A stretch of 64,000 nucleotides of DNA from Clostridia bacterium (lineage in GTDB: Bacteria; Bacillota; Clostridia; Oscillospirales; Acutalibacteraceae), in contig JAFSAR010000002.1 of assembly GCA_017442225.1 (NCBI GenBank), positions 1 through 64,000 on the forward strand, read 5' to 3'. Of the stretch, positions 52,264 through 62,123 are shown one piece after another. Position 1 is the first letter of the stretch; each line of letters starts with the position of its first letter. The notes beneath the pieces were generated by a model, which saw only the letters and a list, made by a program, of their open reading frames with translations, had not been told where the DNA came from and did not search any database. Both the position numbers and the translations under genes were made by a program.

Positions 52264-53667
52264 GTGAACTTAAATGAAAATACAAATGGTTATTTGCCCG
52301 AGCAGTGCGCATATGCCGCTCGTGTTGGAGCGCTTCTTAAAGAGCGTGAAATAGCAAATCCCAAGGCTCATATCGTGACGTTTGGCTGTCAGCAGAACGT
52401 CAGCGATTCCGAAAGAATAAAAGGTATGCTACTGCTTTGCGGTTACAGTCTTACCGAAAACATAGAAGAGGCAGATTTTATACTTTTTAACACCTGCGCT
52501 GTTCGCGGTCACGCCGAGGACCGAGTTTATGGCAATGTGGGCGCTACCAAAAAACTAAAACAAGCAAATCCCAACCTGATGGTATCTGTTTGCGGATGTA
52601 TGGCACAGCAACAATCGGTTGCGGACAAGTTTTATAAAAGCTATCCTTACGTCGACATTGTGTTCGGCACACAGCAATACCACCGCTTGCCCGAGTTTAT
52701 CTACCGCAGGCTGACGGGCAAAAGGGTGTATGAACTCTCCCTTGATAATGCCGATATTGTAGAGGATATCCCGATAAGTCGCGACGGCAAGCTAAAGGGC
52801 TGGCTGCCGATAATGTACGGCTGCAACAACTTTTGCACCTACTGCATAGTGCCCTATGTTCGCGGACGTGAGCGTTCGCGCGATCCGCAGGAGATTATCG
52901 CCGAAGCCACTAAAATGATAAACGACGGATTTAAAGAGATAATGCTGCTTGGACAAAACGTTAACTCTTACGGAAAAGGTGAGTCCCACGGCGTGAATTT
53001 TGCGCGTCTTTTGCGTATGATAAATGATATCGAGGGTGATTTCAGAATACGTTTTATGACATCGCATCCCAAGGACTGCACCGATGAGCTCTTGGATGCA
53101 ATCCGCGACTGCCAAAAGGTTGAGCGGCATATCCATCTGCCTTTTCAGAGCGGCAGCAGTAAAATACTCAAGCAAATGAATCGTCGCTATGACCGCGAGG
53201 GATATTTACATCTTATAAAAGCGGCGCGTGAGCGCATACCCGACGTAGAGTTTACAAGCGATATTATCGTGGGCTTTCCAGGGGAGACCTACGAGGACTT
53301 TTGCGAAACGTTGAGTCTTGTAAAAGAGGTTAAGTTTACGTCACTGTTTACCTTTATCTATTCGCCGCGCGAGGGCACTCCCGCGGCTATTATGCCCGAT
53401 CCTATTAGCCGCGAAGAAAAGGGCAAATGGTTTAGCGAGCTGCTTGTAGCTCAGGACGAAATATCTAAAGAGCTGAACGCTTCGCTTGTAGGCAAAGTAA
53501 TGCGAGTTCTTTGCGAAGAAGAAACTGTCGACGGGCGACTTTCGGGCAAAGGCGAATACTATTCATCGGTTACCTTTGAGGGTAGTACCGAAATGATTGG
53601 TAATTTTGTAACTGTGCGTATAGAAAAATATGAAAACAATACGCTTTACGGTACGGTAATAAATTAA
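52264..53667 (+). CDS. miaB: tRNA-2-methylthio-N6-dimethylallyladenosine synthase
   Basis: 467 residues, a radical SAM methylthiotransferase acting at A37 of tRNAs after MiaA. The N-terminal cluster cysteines lie in TFGCQQNVSDSERI, NTCAVRGHAED and CGCMAQQQS. The radical SAM cluster motif is CNNFCTYCIVPYVRGRERSR, and the TRAM domain ends the protein. The start is GTG at 52264 with AGAGG upstream. First of miaB-ylbF-mutS-mutL-miaA, which places both steps of the ms2i6A pathway in one neighbourhood. Confidence 0.95.
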   Translation: MNLNENTNGYLPEQCAYAARVGALLKEREIANPKAHIVTFGCQQNVSDSERIKGMLLLCGYSLTENIEEADFILFNTCAVRGHAEDRVYGNVGATKKLKQANPNLMVSVCGCMAQQQSVADKFYKSYPYVDIVFGTQQYHRLPEFIYRRLTGKRVYELSLDNADIVEDIPISRDGKLKGWLPIMYGCNNFCTYCIVPYVRGRERSRDPQEIIAEATKMINDGFKEIMLLGQNVNSYGKGESHGVNFARLLRMINDIEGDFRIRFMTSHPKDCTDELLDAIRDCQKVERHIHLPFQSGSSKILKQMNRRYDREGYLHLIKAARERIPDVEFTSDIIVGFPGETYEDFCETLSLVKEVKFTSLFTFIYSPREGTPAAIMPDPISREEKGKWFSELLVAQDEISKELNASLVGKVMRVLCEEETVDGRLSGKGEYYSSVTFEGSTEMIGNFVTVRIEKYENNTLYGTVIN

Positions 53668-53689
53668 ATTTTGAAAGGAATTTTTAAAA

Positions 53690-54094
53690 ATGGGAATTAT
53701 TGAAGCAACAAGAAATTTAGGAGTAGAAATTCAAAAGGACGAGCGTTTTATTCGCTTTATAAAGGCTAAGCTTGCAAATGACAACGATGAAACTTTGCAA
53801 AATCAAATTGGTGAATTTAACACCGTTCGTATGAACCTTGACCGCGAGATGAACGCAGAGACACAAGATGAGAACAAAATAAAAGAACTCAACGAAAAAC
53901 TCCGTGAGATTTACACCGCCGTTATGTCAAGCAAAACTATGCTTGAATATAACACCGCAAAGGCAGAAGTTGATGCTATGCTTAATGATATTAACAGCAT
54001 CATTATGCAGTGTGTTGAGGGTGAAGACCCAATGACAGCAGAACCTCACAGTGCTTGCACAGGTTCTTGCTCAACCTGCGGCGGTTGCCACTAA
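53690..54094 (+). CDS. YlbF/YmcA family protein with Cys-rich tail
   Basis: 134 residues, helical (EATRNLGVEIQKDERFIRFI, a Com_YlbF pattern). In B. subtilis YlbF, YmcA and YaaT form an iron-sulfur complex that steers RNase Y and developmental decisions. This protein ends in CTGSCSTCGGCH, four cysteines plus a His that could bind a metal or cluster. AAGGAATTTTTAAAA precedes the ATG, 22 bp after miaB. Confidence 0.87.
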   Translation: MGIIEATRNLGVEIQKDERFIRFIKAKLANDNDETLQNQIGEFNTVRMNLDREMNAETQDENKIKELNEKLREIYTAVMSSKTMLEYNTAKAEVDAMLNDINSIIMQCVEGEDPMTAEPHSACTGSCSTCGGCH

Positions 54095-54101
54095 TATTAC
54101 T

Positions 54102-54290
54102 TTGAGGGACAACATTTCGCAAAATCAAAGATTTTGACTGCAATGTTTTCCCTCAATACACCCTTTCAGCCTTGAAAAGTGCCTTACGACACTTTTCGCT
54201 TTAAGACGAGTTTTTGCGAGGCTCAGACCCGCAAAAACAAGGGGATATAACGGGACAACATTTCGCAAAAATTATTTAATTTTTAATCAA
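54102..54290. repeat. structured intergenic region with 19-bp direct repeats
   Basis: GGGACAACATTTCGCAAAA occurs at 54106-54124 and again at 54252-54270. Between them lie a large interrupted hairpin (54102-54156: TTGAGGGA/TCCCTCAA, AACATT/AATGTT, AAAATC/GATTTT), a second hairpin at 54174-54197 (GAAAAGTG/CACTTTTC) and a third at 54210-54238 (GTTTTTGCG/CGCAAAAAC). It fills the gap between ylbF and mutS. It may be a repeat-derived element that also ends the ylbF transcript. Confidence 0.6.
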
Positions 54291-54303
54291 AGGGGATAAA
54301 ACT

Positions 54304-56895
54304 ATGGCTGAGCTGTCACCAATGATGCGACAGTATATGGAAATAAAAGAGCAAAATCGCGACTGCATTATCTTTTACCGATTGGGCGACTTCTATGAAA
54401 TGTTCTTCGACGATGCCATAAAAGGCTCGGAGGAATTAGAACTCACCCTTACCGGAAGAGATTGCGGTCTCCCTGAACGCGCCCCAATGTGTGGCGTGCC
54501 CTTTCACAGCGCTGAAGGTTATATTGCCCGTTTGGTTGAAAAAGGATACAAGGTTGCTATTTGTGAGCAGGTTGAGGACCCTGCAACCGCTAAAGGCATA
54601 GTGAAACGTGATATTGTTCGCATTGTCACCCCAGGTACCGTAATCGAGGGTGAAATGCTTGATGAAGGCCGCAACAATTATTTAGCGGCGATACACGAAA
54701 GCAACGGTAAAATCGGCTTGTGCTTTGCTGACGCATCAACGGGTGAAGCGCACATAACCGAGCTTTCGGGCGGTGAAACATATAACGATATGCAAAACGA
54801 AATTATGCGTTTTGCCCCGAGCGAAATTTTAATTGACGAGAAACTTAAAGATAAGATAACAACGTTTTTAGAAGAAAGGGTTACAGCGGCTATAACTGTA
54901 CGAGAGGACAGTCGCTTTGTCACTGCCAATACCGAGGCTCTGCTTTGTAAGAATTTCGGCGTAATAAGTCCAGAGAATATCGGCATAGAAAACGGCAGCA
55001 TATCTCAAAGTGTGCTGGGAGCTGTAATCGACTATTTACACGAAAACGGAAAGACAGGTACTATTGCCATAAAAACCGTAAATGTTTATACCTCAGCGCA
55101 GTTTATGCAGCTTGACGTAACGGCTGTCCGCAATCTTGAACTATGCGAGACAATGCGCACCAAGTCAAAGCGAGGCTCACTGCTCGGCGTGCTTGATAAA
55201 ACCAAAACCGCGATGGGCAAGCGACTGATGCGCTCATACGTCTTACAGCCGCTTGTAAGCATACCCGAAATCACTTTGCGGCAGAACGCGGTAGAGGAAC
55301 TCAGCAATGACACCGTAATGCGTTGTGAGGCGCAGGAATATATGAGTGGCATACGAGATATTGAGCGTATGATGACCAAAATAGTATATGGCACTGCCAC
55401 AGCAAAAGAGCTTTTGGGTCTTGCGGCAACGGCTCACCGTTTTCCGTACATAAAGCAGTTGTTGGCTTCATCAAACTGCAAAATGTTAAAATCCATTTAT
55501 AATGATATTGATACCCTCGAAGAAATAGTATCACTTATTGACGCTGCTATCAGCGAGGACGCGCCAGCTACCGTTCGTGAGGGCAAGATAATCAAAAAAG
55601 GTTATAACGAGCAGGTTGATATGTTGCGCGAGGATATGGACGGCGGCACCTCACATCTTGCCGCAATTGAAGCCCGCGAGCGCGAACGCACAGGCATTAA
55701 AAATCTACGTGTGCGTTATAACAAGGTGTTCGGTTATTATATCGAGGTTACAAACTCTTTCCTTGATAAAGTACCTGCAGATTACGTGCGAAAGCAGACC
55801 CTTACAAATGCCGAGCGCTTTATAACCGACGAGCTAAAGCAGCTTGAAAACCGTCTGCTTACTGCAAAAGACCGTGCATTTCAGCTTGAATATGAAATAT
55901 TTAGCGGTATCCGCGAGACTGTAGCCGAGGCGGCAGGTCGCGTGCGCACTACCGCAGCGGCAATAGCGCGGCTTGATACAATGTGCTCTTTGGCGACTGT
56001 TGCGGTAGAAAATAATTACTGCAGACCGCTTATAAATAATGACGGCGCAATCAGCATAAAGGGCGGCAGACACCCAGTTGTTGAAAAGCTGCTTAAAACA
56101 CCCTTTGTTTCTAATGATACGTATTTAGATGGCGCATCTTCCCGCTGCGCTATTATTACAGGACCTAATATGGCAGGTAAATCCACCTATATGCGACAGG
56201 TGGCGATAATTACCCTTATGGCGCAGATGGGCTCTTTTGTACCCGCTCAGATGGCAGAAATCGGCGTGGTAGATGCAATATACACTCGCGTTGGCGCGTC
56301 GGACGACCTCGCCAGCGGTCAGTCTACATTTATGGTAGAGATGAGCGAGATGGCGCATATTCTTAAAAACGCAACCCGTAACAGTCTGCTTATAATTGAC
56401 GAGATTGGTCGAGGTACGTCTACCTTTGACGGTATGTCAATAGCGCGTGCCGTGCTTGAATATGTGGCAGATAAAAAGAAATTGGGCGCAAAAACGCTTT
56501 TTGCAACCCACTATCACGAGCTTACTGAAATGGAAAACGAGCTTGACGGTATAAAAAATTACAATATTGCCGTTAAAAAACGAGGCGATGATATAATCTT
56601 TTTGCGTCGCATAGTTTCGGGTGGCGCTGACGACAGCTACGGTATAGAGGTTGCAAAGCTGGGCGGTATACCCGATTCTGTAATAAAGCGCGCAAAACAA
56701 ATACTTAAACAAACGCTTGAAAGCGGTATTGTGACGTATAAAACGGTAGAGTCAAATACCGACCAGATGTCACTTGAAATGCAGGGCGCTACGGATATAC
56801 TGCGCGAGTTGCAAGCGATTGACGTAAATACACTCACACCAATTGAAGCTATGGGTGTTCTTTTCGATATAGCAAACAAAGCAAAATCTATATAA
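54304..56895 (+). CDS. mutS: DNA mismatch repair protein MutS
   Basis: 863 residues. Mismatch recognition uses the N-terminal GDFYEMFFDDA (Phe-x-Glu) motif. The C-terminal ATPase has GPNMAGKSTYMRQVA (Walker A), DEIGRGTSTFDGMSIA (Walker B) and ATHYHELTEME. Connector, lever and clamp domains lie between. AAAGGGGATAAAACT precedes the ATG. mutL follows after 31 bp. Confidence 0.97.
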   Translation: MAELSPMMRQYMEIKEQNRDCIIFYRLGDFYEMFFDDAIKGSEELELTLTGRDCGLPERAPMCGVPFHSAEGYIARLVEKGYKVAICEQVEDPATAKGIVKRDIVRIVTPGTVIEGEMLDEGRNNYLAAIHESNGKIGLCFADASTGEAHITELSGGETYNDMQNEIMRFAPSEILIDEKLKDKITTFLEERVTAAITVREDSRFVTANTEALLCKNFGVISPENIGIENGSISQSVLGAVIDYLHENGKTGTIAIKTVNVYTSAQFMQLDVTAVRNLELCETMRTKSKRGSLLGVLDKTKTAMGKRLMRSYVLQPLVSIPEITLRQNAVEELSNDTVMRCEAQEYMSGIRDIERMMTKIVYGTATAKELLGLAATAHRFPYIKQLLASSNCKMLKSIYNDIDTLEEIVSLIDAAISEDAPATVREGKIIKKGYNEQVDMLREDMDGGTSHLAAIEARERERTGIKNLRVRYNKVFGYYIEVTNSFLDKVPADYVRKQTLTNAERFITDELKQLENRLLTAKDRAFQLEYEIFSGIRETVAEAAGRVRTTAAAIARLDTMCSLATVAVENNYCRPLINNDGAISIKGGRHPVVEKLLKTPFVSNDTYLDGASSRCAIITGPNMAGKSTYMRQVAIITLMAQMGSFVPAQMAEIGVVDAIYTRVGASDDLASGQSTFMVEMSEMAHILKNATRNSLLIIDEIGRGTSTFDGMSIARAVLEYVADKKKLGAKTLFATHYHELTEMENELDGIKNYNIAVKKRGDDIIFLRRIVSGGADDSYGIEVAKLGGIPDSVIKRAKQILKQTLESGIVTYKTVESNTDQMSLEMQGATDILRELQAIDVNTLTPIEAMGVLFDIANKAKSI

Positions 56896-56926
56896 TATAA
56901 TTAAAATTTCAAAGAGGTGAACAAAA

Positions 56927-58810
56927 ATGCCAAAAATTAACGTGCTGCCCAAATCAATTGCCGAGCTTATCGCGGCGGGTGAGGTGGTAGAAAGACCTGC
57001 TTCAATTGTAAAAGAGGCGATCGAAAACTCAATAGACGCGGGCGCTACGCACGTAACGGTTGAAATTCAGCGCGGCGGTATTACCTATATTCGCATAACC
57101 GACAACGGTTGCGGTATAGCAAGTAGCGACGTACCCAAGGCGTTTTTGCGTCACGCTACAAGTAAAATAGGGAAGGCTGATGACCTTGACCGTATATCTA
57201 CACTTGGTTTCCGAGGTGAAGCGTTGGCTGCTACAAGCGCGGTATCACGTGTGGAAATGTTTACCAAAACCGCTGACGAGGATTTTGGTACCCACTATAA
57301 AATAGAGGGTGGCGAGGAAATTTTAAACGAAGAGATTGGTTGTCCAGAAGGCACAACTCTCATAGTCCGCGACCTGTTTTATAACACGCCCGCGCGTATG
57401 AAATTTCTTAAAAAAGACGTAACCGAAGGCACAACCGTATCGGCTGTTGTAGAACGACAGGCGCTTTCTCACCCTGAAATCGCCTTTAAGCTTATCCGTG
57501 ACGGGAAACAGACGCTCAGCACCTCGGGTGACGGTAAGCTACAATCGGCGGCTTACAGCGTTTTGGGTCGTGAGATTTCCAACACGCTTATTCCTGTAGA
57601 TTTAATGCTTGATGGCATTAAGGTTACGGGTCTTGCGTGTAAGCCCGTATCCTGCCGCGCGTCGCGCGCATATCAGTTTACCTTTTTAAACGGGCGCTAC
57701 GTTCAGTCGGGCACGGTGACTGCCGCAAGCGAGCAGGCATATAAAAACAGCGCGATGATAGGTAAATTTCCCGTGTTTGTGTTGTGTGTAACGGTACCCT
57801 TTGAAACGGTAGATGTAAACGTGCATCCTGCAAAAACACAGGTGCGATTCTCTGACGAAAAGAGAGTATTTACCGCCGTTTACAACGCGGTAAAAAATGC
57901 AATTCTGTCGGGCGATACCCGTCCTGAGATTGCCGTCACACCGCAAAAAAAGAACACCTTTTTGCATATGACAACCGAGGAATACAGACAGACTGGGGTA
58001 AATCTTCCAACACAGGAAAGCCTTGAGGTAAAACAAGAAATAACCAAGCCCAAAACCGAGCCTGTAAGACTTAATTCCGATAAAACGCCCTTTTTCTTGC
58101 GTGAGGAATTTAAGCCTAACGTGCCCGAGAAAAAGTCGGTTGCTATAGAAAAAGAACAAGAGGAAAAGCCCGTCGTTACACCAACGCCCGAAATAAAACC
58201 GACGGAAACACAAATCGCTACTGAGGAAAAAGAGTATTCACCCGAGAGCGAAGTAAAACTTATCGGCGAAGCCTTTAATACCTATATAGTAGCGCAAAAG
58301 GGCGACAGTGTTTTTCTTATAGACAAGCACGCCGCGCACGAGAGGATACTTTTTAATCAGTTTAAGGCGGCTCATACGGTTGAAAGCCAGAATCTACTCA
58401 TGCCTGTAACCGTAAGGCTTATAGGCGACGAGTACAGCGCAGTTACGGCAAATCTTGATTTGCTGGAGCAGTATGGATTTGAAATTGAGGATTTCGGTAA
58501 CGAGTCGGTACTTGTGCGCGCGATACCCGCAATGTTAGAACGCGAGGATACTGAAAGCATTGTAACTGAGGCAGCCGAAAGTCTTGCTGCAAGAGGAAGC
58601 GTAAATCTTGATCGTATAGATGATATCTTACATACGGTCGCTTGCAAGGCGGCAATAAAGGCAGGATATATAACCTCTGACACCGAGAAATTAAATCTTG
58701 CAGTACGTGTGCTTGGTGATAATGACATTATGTACTGTCCTCATGGTAGACCCGTTGCTTTTGAGATAAAAAAATATAATCTTGAAAAATATTTTGGAAG
58801 AATACAATGA
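56927..58810 (+). CDS. mutL: DNA mismatch repair protein MutL
   Basis: 627 residues. The GHKL ATPase has ELIAAGEVVERPASIVKEAI, DNGCGI and STLGFRGEALA. A poorly conserved charged linker spans about 345-440. The C-terminal dimerisation/endonuclease domain keeps ACKAAIKAG and CPHGRPVAF. Its DQHAx2Ex4E metal motif reads DKHAAHERILFN, so the Gln and the last Glu differ from the consensus; nicking activity is likely but not certain. The stop overlaps the miaA ATG by 4 bp. Confidence 0.96.
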   Translation: MPKINVLPKSIAELIAAGEVVERPASIVKEAIENSIDAGATHVTVEIQRGGITYIRITDNGCGIASSDVPKAFLRHATSKIGKADDLDRISTLGFRGEALAATSAVSRVEMFTKTADEDFGTHYKIEGGEEILNEEIGCPEGTTLIVRDLFYNTPARMKFLKKDVTEGTTVSAVVERQALSHPEIAFKLIRDGKQTLSTSGDGKLQSAAYSVLGREISNTLIPVDLMLDGIKVTGLACKPVSCRASRAYQFTFLNGRYVQSGTVTAASEQAYKNSAMIGKFPVFVLCVTVPFETVDVNVHPAKTQVRFSDEKRVFTAVYNAVKNAILSGDTRPEIAVTPQKKNTFLHMTTEEYRQTGVNLPTQESLEVKQEITKPKTEPVRLNSDKTPFFLREEFKPNVPEKKSVAIEKEQEEKPVVTPTPEIKPTETQIATEEKEYSPESEVKLIGEAFNTYIVAQKGDSVFLIDKHAAHERILFNQFKAAHTVESQNLLMPVTVRLIGDEYSAVTANLDLLEQYGFEIEDFGNESVLVRAIPAMLEREDTESIVTEAAESLAARGSVNLDRIDDILHTVACKAAIKAGYITSDTEKLNLAVRVLGDNDIMYCPHGRPVAFEIKKYNLEKYFGRIQ

Positions 58811-59742
58811 AAAAACAAAAGATAATTTGCGTTGTGGGTCCTACCGCGTCGGGCAAAACTGCGCTTGGTGTCACGATGGCACGATACCTTGACGGCGAGG
58901 TGATATCGGCTGATTCTATGCAGATTTACCGCGATATGCATATTGCATCCGCAGCGCCCGACATCAGCGAAACCGAGGGCGTGCCGCATCACTTGGTAGA
59001 ATTTTTACCCTACGGCAGTACCTTTACGGTTGCCGACTACGTAAAAATAGCAAGAGAAAAAATTGCCGAAATTGCGTTACGTGGCAAAATGCCGATAATA
59101 GTTGGAGGCACAGGGCTTTATATAAATTCGCTCGTAAATAACGTTGAGTTTATACAAAATGATACAGATATCGAGTTGCGAGAGAGCATCACAAAAGAAT
59201 ATGAACTTGTCGGCGGCGCGGAAATGCTAAAGCGATTGCGTGAGATTGATCCCGAGACTGCTGATAAGCTGCATGAAAACGACAAACGCCGTATTATCCG
59301 CGCTTTTGAAATTTACGAGAGCACGGGAATGACTAAAAGCTTTAATGATGAAATGTCAATAAAAAACGAGTCACCCTACAGCGCTTGTATGATAGGCGTT
59401 ACCTACCGCGACCGCGAACTGCTTTATGAGCGCATAAACCGCCGTGTTGATATAATGCTCGAAAATGGGCTTTTAGATGAGGCGAAAGCAGCTTACCAAA
59501 AAAATATTGGTGGGGGCGCAGTGCAGGCAATAGGACATAAAGAATTTTTTGATTACTTTAAGGGTGAAATCTCACTTGAGTGCGCAACAGAAAATTTAAA
59601 GCGTTCAACCCGCCGCTATGCCAAGCGGCAGCTTACGTGGTTTAATAAAGACACACGTATAAAATGGATATATAAAGACGAAACAGACGATGCCGCCGCA
59701 GTGGCAATAAACTATGTAAAGGAAGAGGGAAATTATGCGTGA
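58807..59742 (+). CDS. miaA: tRNA dimethylallyltransferase
   Basis: 311 residues. It adds dimethylallyl to A37 of tRNAs reading UNN codons. The P-loop GPTASGKTALGV, SADSMQIYRDM, IIVGGTGLYINSL and RYAKRQLTWF are all present. It overlaps mutL by 4 bp and the next gene by 8 bp. Confidence 0.96.
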   Translation: MKKQKIICVVGPTASGKTALGVTMARYLDGEVISADSMQIYRDMHIASAAPDISETEGVPHHLVEFLPYGSTFTVADYVKIAREKIAEIALRGKMPIIVGGTGLYINSLVNNVEFIQNDTDIELRESITKEYELVGGAEMLKRLREIDPETADKLHENDKRRIIRAFEIYESTGMTKSFNDEMSIKNESPYSACMIGVTYRDRELLYERINRRVDIMLENGLLDEAKAAYQKNIGGGAVQAIGHKEFFDYFKGEISLECATENLKRSTRRYAKRQLTWFNKDTRIKWIYKDETDDAAAVAINYVKEEGNYA

Positions 59743-60940
59743 TAGCAAACTGCTCAGAATAATAATTTGTATTATTGCCGTAGTTTTTGTCACGCATCAG
59801 GTGTATTCTTCTGCCTATAAGCCAATTACTACAGTCAGCGCGGAATATTATACCGCCGTAGAGGGATTTCAGATAAATGCGGTAGTAATCCGTGAGGAAA
59901 AAGTTATCACCTCCGATACTACGGGCGCGTTGCACTTTACCCTTTCCGACGGTGAACGCGTAGCAAAAGGCGGTGTAATCGCAAATATTTATTCTGATGC
60001 CGAAACCTCGGTTACGGTAAACCGCATAGCGCAGTTAAACGCGCGCATTGCCGATATTGAGGAAATTCAGGGCTACAACGACGTAGAGGCCGCTGATATC
60101 AACCTTGTCAACAATAAGGTCACGAATTCGCTTAATACGTTACTTCGCGGTATTGCGTCGGGGAATTTTTCAAGTGTAGAGTCCGACTCTGCCGAGTTGC
60201 TTACAAACATCAGCCGCAGGCAGATGATAACGGGCGAGCAAACCGATTTTTCAGAGCGTCTTGCCGAACTCAAAAGTGAGCTTGATACGCTTAACGCTTC
60301 GCTCCCGCAACCTGTAGGAAGCATTAGGGCAGAGCAGTCGGGATATTTTGTGTCGGGTGTAGACGGCTACGAAACGGTACTTTCGTGCGAAAATATCGAT
60401 GCGGTTACCCCCGAATATATTGAATCGCTTAAAGCCGATACTACTCCCCAGAATGCTGTGGGAAAAATTGTTTCGGGTTATACGTGGTATATAGCGACAA
60501 AGGTGAGTATAAGCGATTCGCTGAAATACAAGTCGGGTGATACCCTGACGCTTAAAACAACGCTTAAAACAACACCGCAGCTTAACGTAACGGTAGAAAA
60601 AATAAACACCTCGCAAAGCGAGGACTCAGCCGTTATAATTTTTTCGTGCGAGCAGATGAACAGCGAGTTAGCGTCTATCAGAAAAGGCAATATGACGATT
60701 ATAAACAACACCTATTCGGGACTTAAAATTCCTACAAAGGCGCTGCGCTTTCAAAATGAAACAACGGGTGTATTCGTGCGTTCGGGTATGACGCTTAAAT
60801 TTGTCAGCGTAAACGTTATCTATCGCACAGATGAATATATTATATGCGAACAGCAGGTAAGCAGTGATACGGTTTTGCGTTTGTATGATGACGTTGTCGT
60901 CAAAGGAAAGAGGCTTTATGATGGAAAAATCGTCGATTAG
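59735..60940 (+). CDS. HlyD-like membrane fusion protein
   Basis: 401 residues. An N-terminal membrane anchor (about 8-26) is followed by an HlyD/biotinyl-lipoyl-like half-domain (GALHFTLSDGERVAKGGVIA), a predicted coiled coil (about 95-195; RIAQLNARIADIEEIQ, SERLAELKSELDTLNASL) and a C-terminal beta-barrel. This is the adaptor architecture of efflux systems, but no transporter is adjacent. Sitting between miaA and ylmE in a division cluster, it may serve envelope or division functions. GGAAGAGGGAAATT precedes the ATG, inside the end of miaA. Confidence 0.8.
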   Translation: MRDSKLLRIIICIIAVVFVTHQVYSSAYKPITTVSAEYYTAVEGFQINAVVIREEKVITSDTTGALHFTLSDGERVAKGGVIANIYSDAETSVTVNRIAQLNARIADIEEIQGYNDVEAADINLVNNKVTNSLNTLLRGIASGNFSSVESDSAELLTNISRRQMITGEQTDFSERLAELKSELDTLNASLPQPVGSIRAEQSGYFVSGVDGYETVLSCENIDAVTPEYIESLKADTTPQNAVGKIVSGYTWYIATKVSISDSLKYKSGDTLTLKTTLKTTPQLNVTVEKINTSQSEDSAVIIFSCEQMNSELASIRKGNMTIINNTYSGLKIPTKALRFQNETTGVFVRSGMTLKFVSVNVIYRTDEYIICEQQVSSDTVLRLYDDVVVKGKRLYDGKIVD

Positions 60941-61631
60941 CATATTTGATGAAAATTACAAAAAAATAACCGAAAATATCGCCCGAGCTGCTGAAAAGTC
61001 GGGAAGAAAGCCGCAGGATATAACCTTGCTTGCCGCAACAAAAACGGTTGACGTTGACGTTATAAACCATGCAATTTTAAGCGGCATTTCATATATAGGT
61101 GAAAACCGTGTGCAAGAATTTTTGTCTAAGTATCAGGATTATGAGCCTGTAAACAAACATTTTATCGGTCATTTGCAGACAAACAAGGTAAAGGATATTA
61201 TTGATAAAGTATCGCTTATTCATTCGGTTGATTCTTTGCGTCTTGCCGAGGAAATTTCACGTCAGGCGGTAAAGAGGGGAATTGCGGTTGATATTTTACT
61301 CGAAATCAACGTTGGTGACGAGCAAAGTAAATCGGGCTTTTCCTATGATGATGCTATAGCGTCGGCAGAAAAAATCGCAAAACTTGACGGTGTGAAAATT
61401 AAAGGTCTTATGGCAATACCGCCTATTTGTGAAAATTCCGAGCAAAATCGCCCGTATTTTGCAAAAATGAAAAAACTGTTTATTGACATTGACAACAAAA
61501 AAATAGATAATAGTAGTATGGATATTTTGTCTATGGGTATGTCTGACGATTACGCGGTTGCAATTGAGGAGGGTGCCAATATGGTGCGCCTTGGTACCGC
61601 GCTTTTCGGTAGACGTAACTACAACGTTTAG
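60918..61631 (+). CDS. ylmE: YggS/YlmE family PLP homeostasis protein
   Basis: 237 residues. The PLP-binding Lys lies in LAATKTVDVD (about residue 38). ENRVQEFLSKY, HFIGHLQTNKVKDI and SMGMSDDYAVAIEEGANMVR are family signatures. These proteins control pyridoxal phosphate and amino-acid balance and sit next to sepF in Gram-positives. I chose 60918, overlapping the HlyD-like gene, because AAAGGAAAGAGG precedes it; the longer frame is not needed. Confidence 0.92.
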   Translation: MMEKSSISIFDENYKKITENIARAAEKSGRKPQDITLLAATKTVDVDVINHAILSGISYIGENRVQEFLSKYQDYEPVNKHFIGHLQTNKVKDIIDKVSLIHSVDSLRLAEEISRQAVKRGIAVDILLEINVGDEQSKSGFSYDDAIASAEKIAKLDGVKIKGLMAIPPICENSEQNRPYFAKMKKLFIDIDNKKIDNSSMDILSMGMSDDYAVAIEEGANMVRLGTALFGRRNYNV

Positions 61632-61661
61632 AAATATACAAAAGATAAAGGAAGTGTATTT

Positions 61662-62123
61662 ATGAGTTTATGGGACAGCATTAAAAACATTATGGTAATT
61701 CCCGACGAGGACGATTACGAAAACGAGGCGGAGGAAACCGAACGCGCTCCCCGTGAAAGAACGGTTGAGGAGCCTGCGTACACCTCAAAGAAAGAGACAC
61801 CAAAGCTTATAAAATCAAAAACCATCAATTATTCGCAAAATAGCAGCGGCTTGCAGGTAGTTCTTGTAAAGCCCGACCGCTTTGACGAGGTAACCTCAAT
61901 CGCCGACCATCTTAACGAAGGCAAAACCGTAGTGCTTAACCTCGAGGAAAGCGCCCGCGATATCAGCCGCAGAATTGTTGACTTTTTAAGTGGCGTGGCT
62001 TACGCCAACGGTGGCAATATGCGCAAGGTTGCAAAAAACACCTTTATAATTGTTGCGCGCGGCGTAGACGTTATGGGTGAGCTTTTGCCCGAAGAATTTG
62101 AGGACGGCAAGATTTACTTTTAA
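61662..62123 (+). CDS. sepF: cell division protein SepF
   Basis: 153 residues. The N-terminal amphipathic helix (MSLWDSIKNIMVIPDEDD) targets the membrane. An acidic linker follows, then the conserved domain (LVKPDRFDEVTSIADHLNEG, VDFLSGVAYANGG), which forms rings that bind FtsZ. It overlaps ylmH by one base. Confidence 0.94.
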   Translation: MSLWDSIKNIMVIPDEDDYENEAEETERAPRERTVEEPAYTSKKETPKLIKSKTINYSQNSSGLQVVLVKPDRFDEVTSIADHLNEGKTVVLNLEESARDISRRIVDFLSGVAYANGGNMRKVAKNTFIIVARGVDVMGELLPEEFEDGKIYF

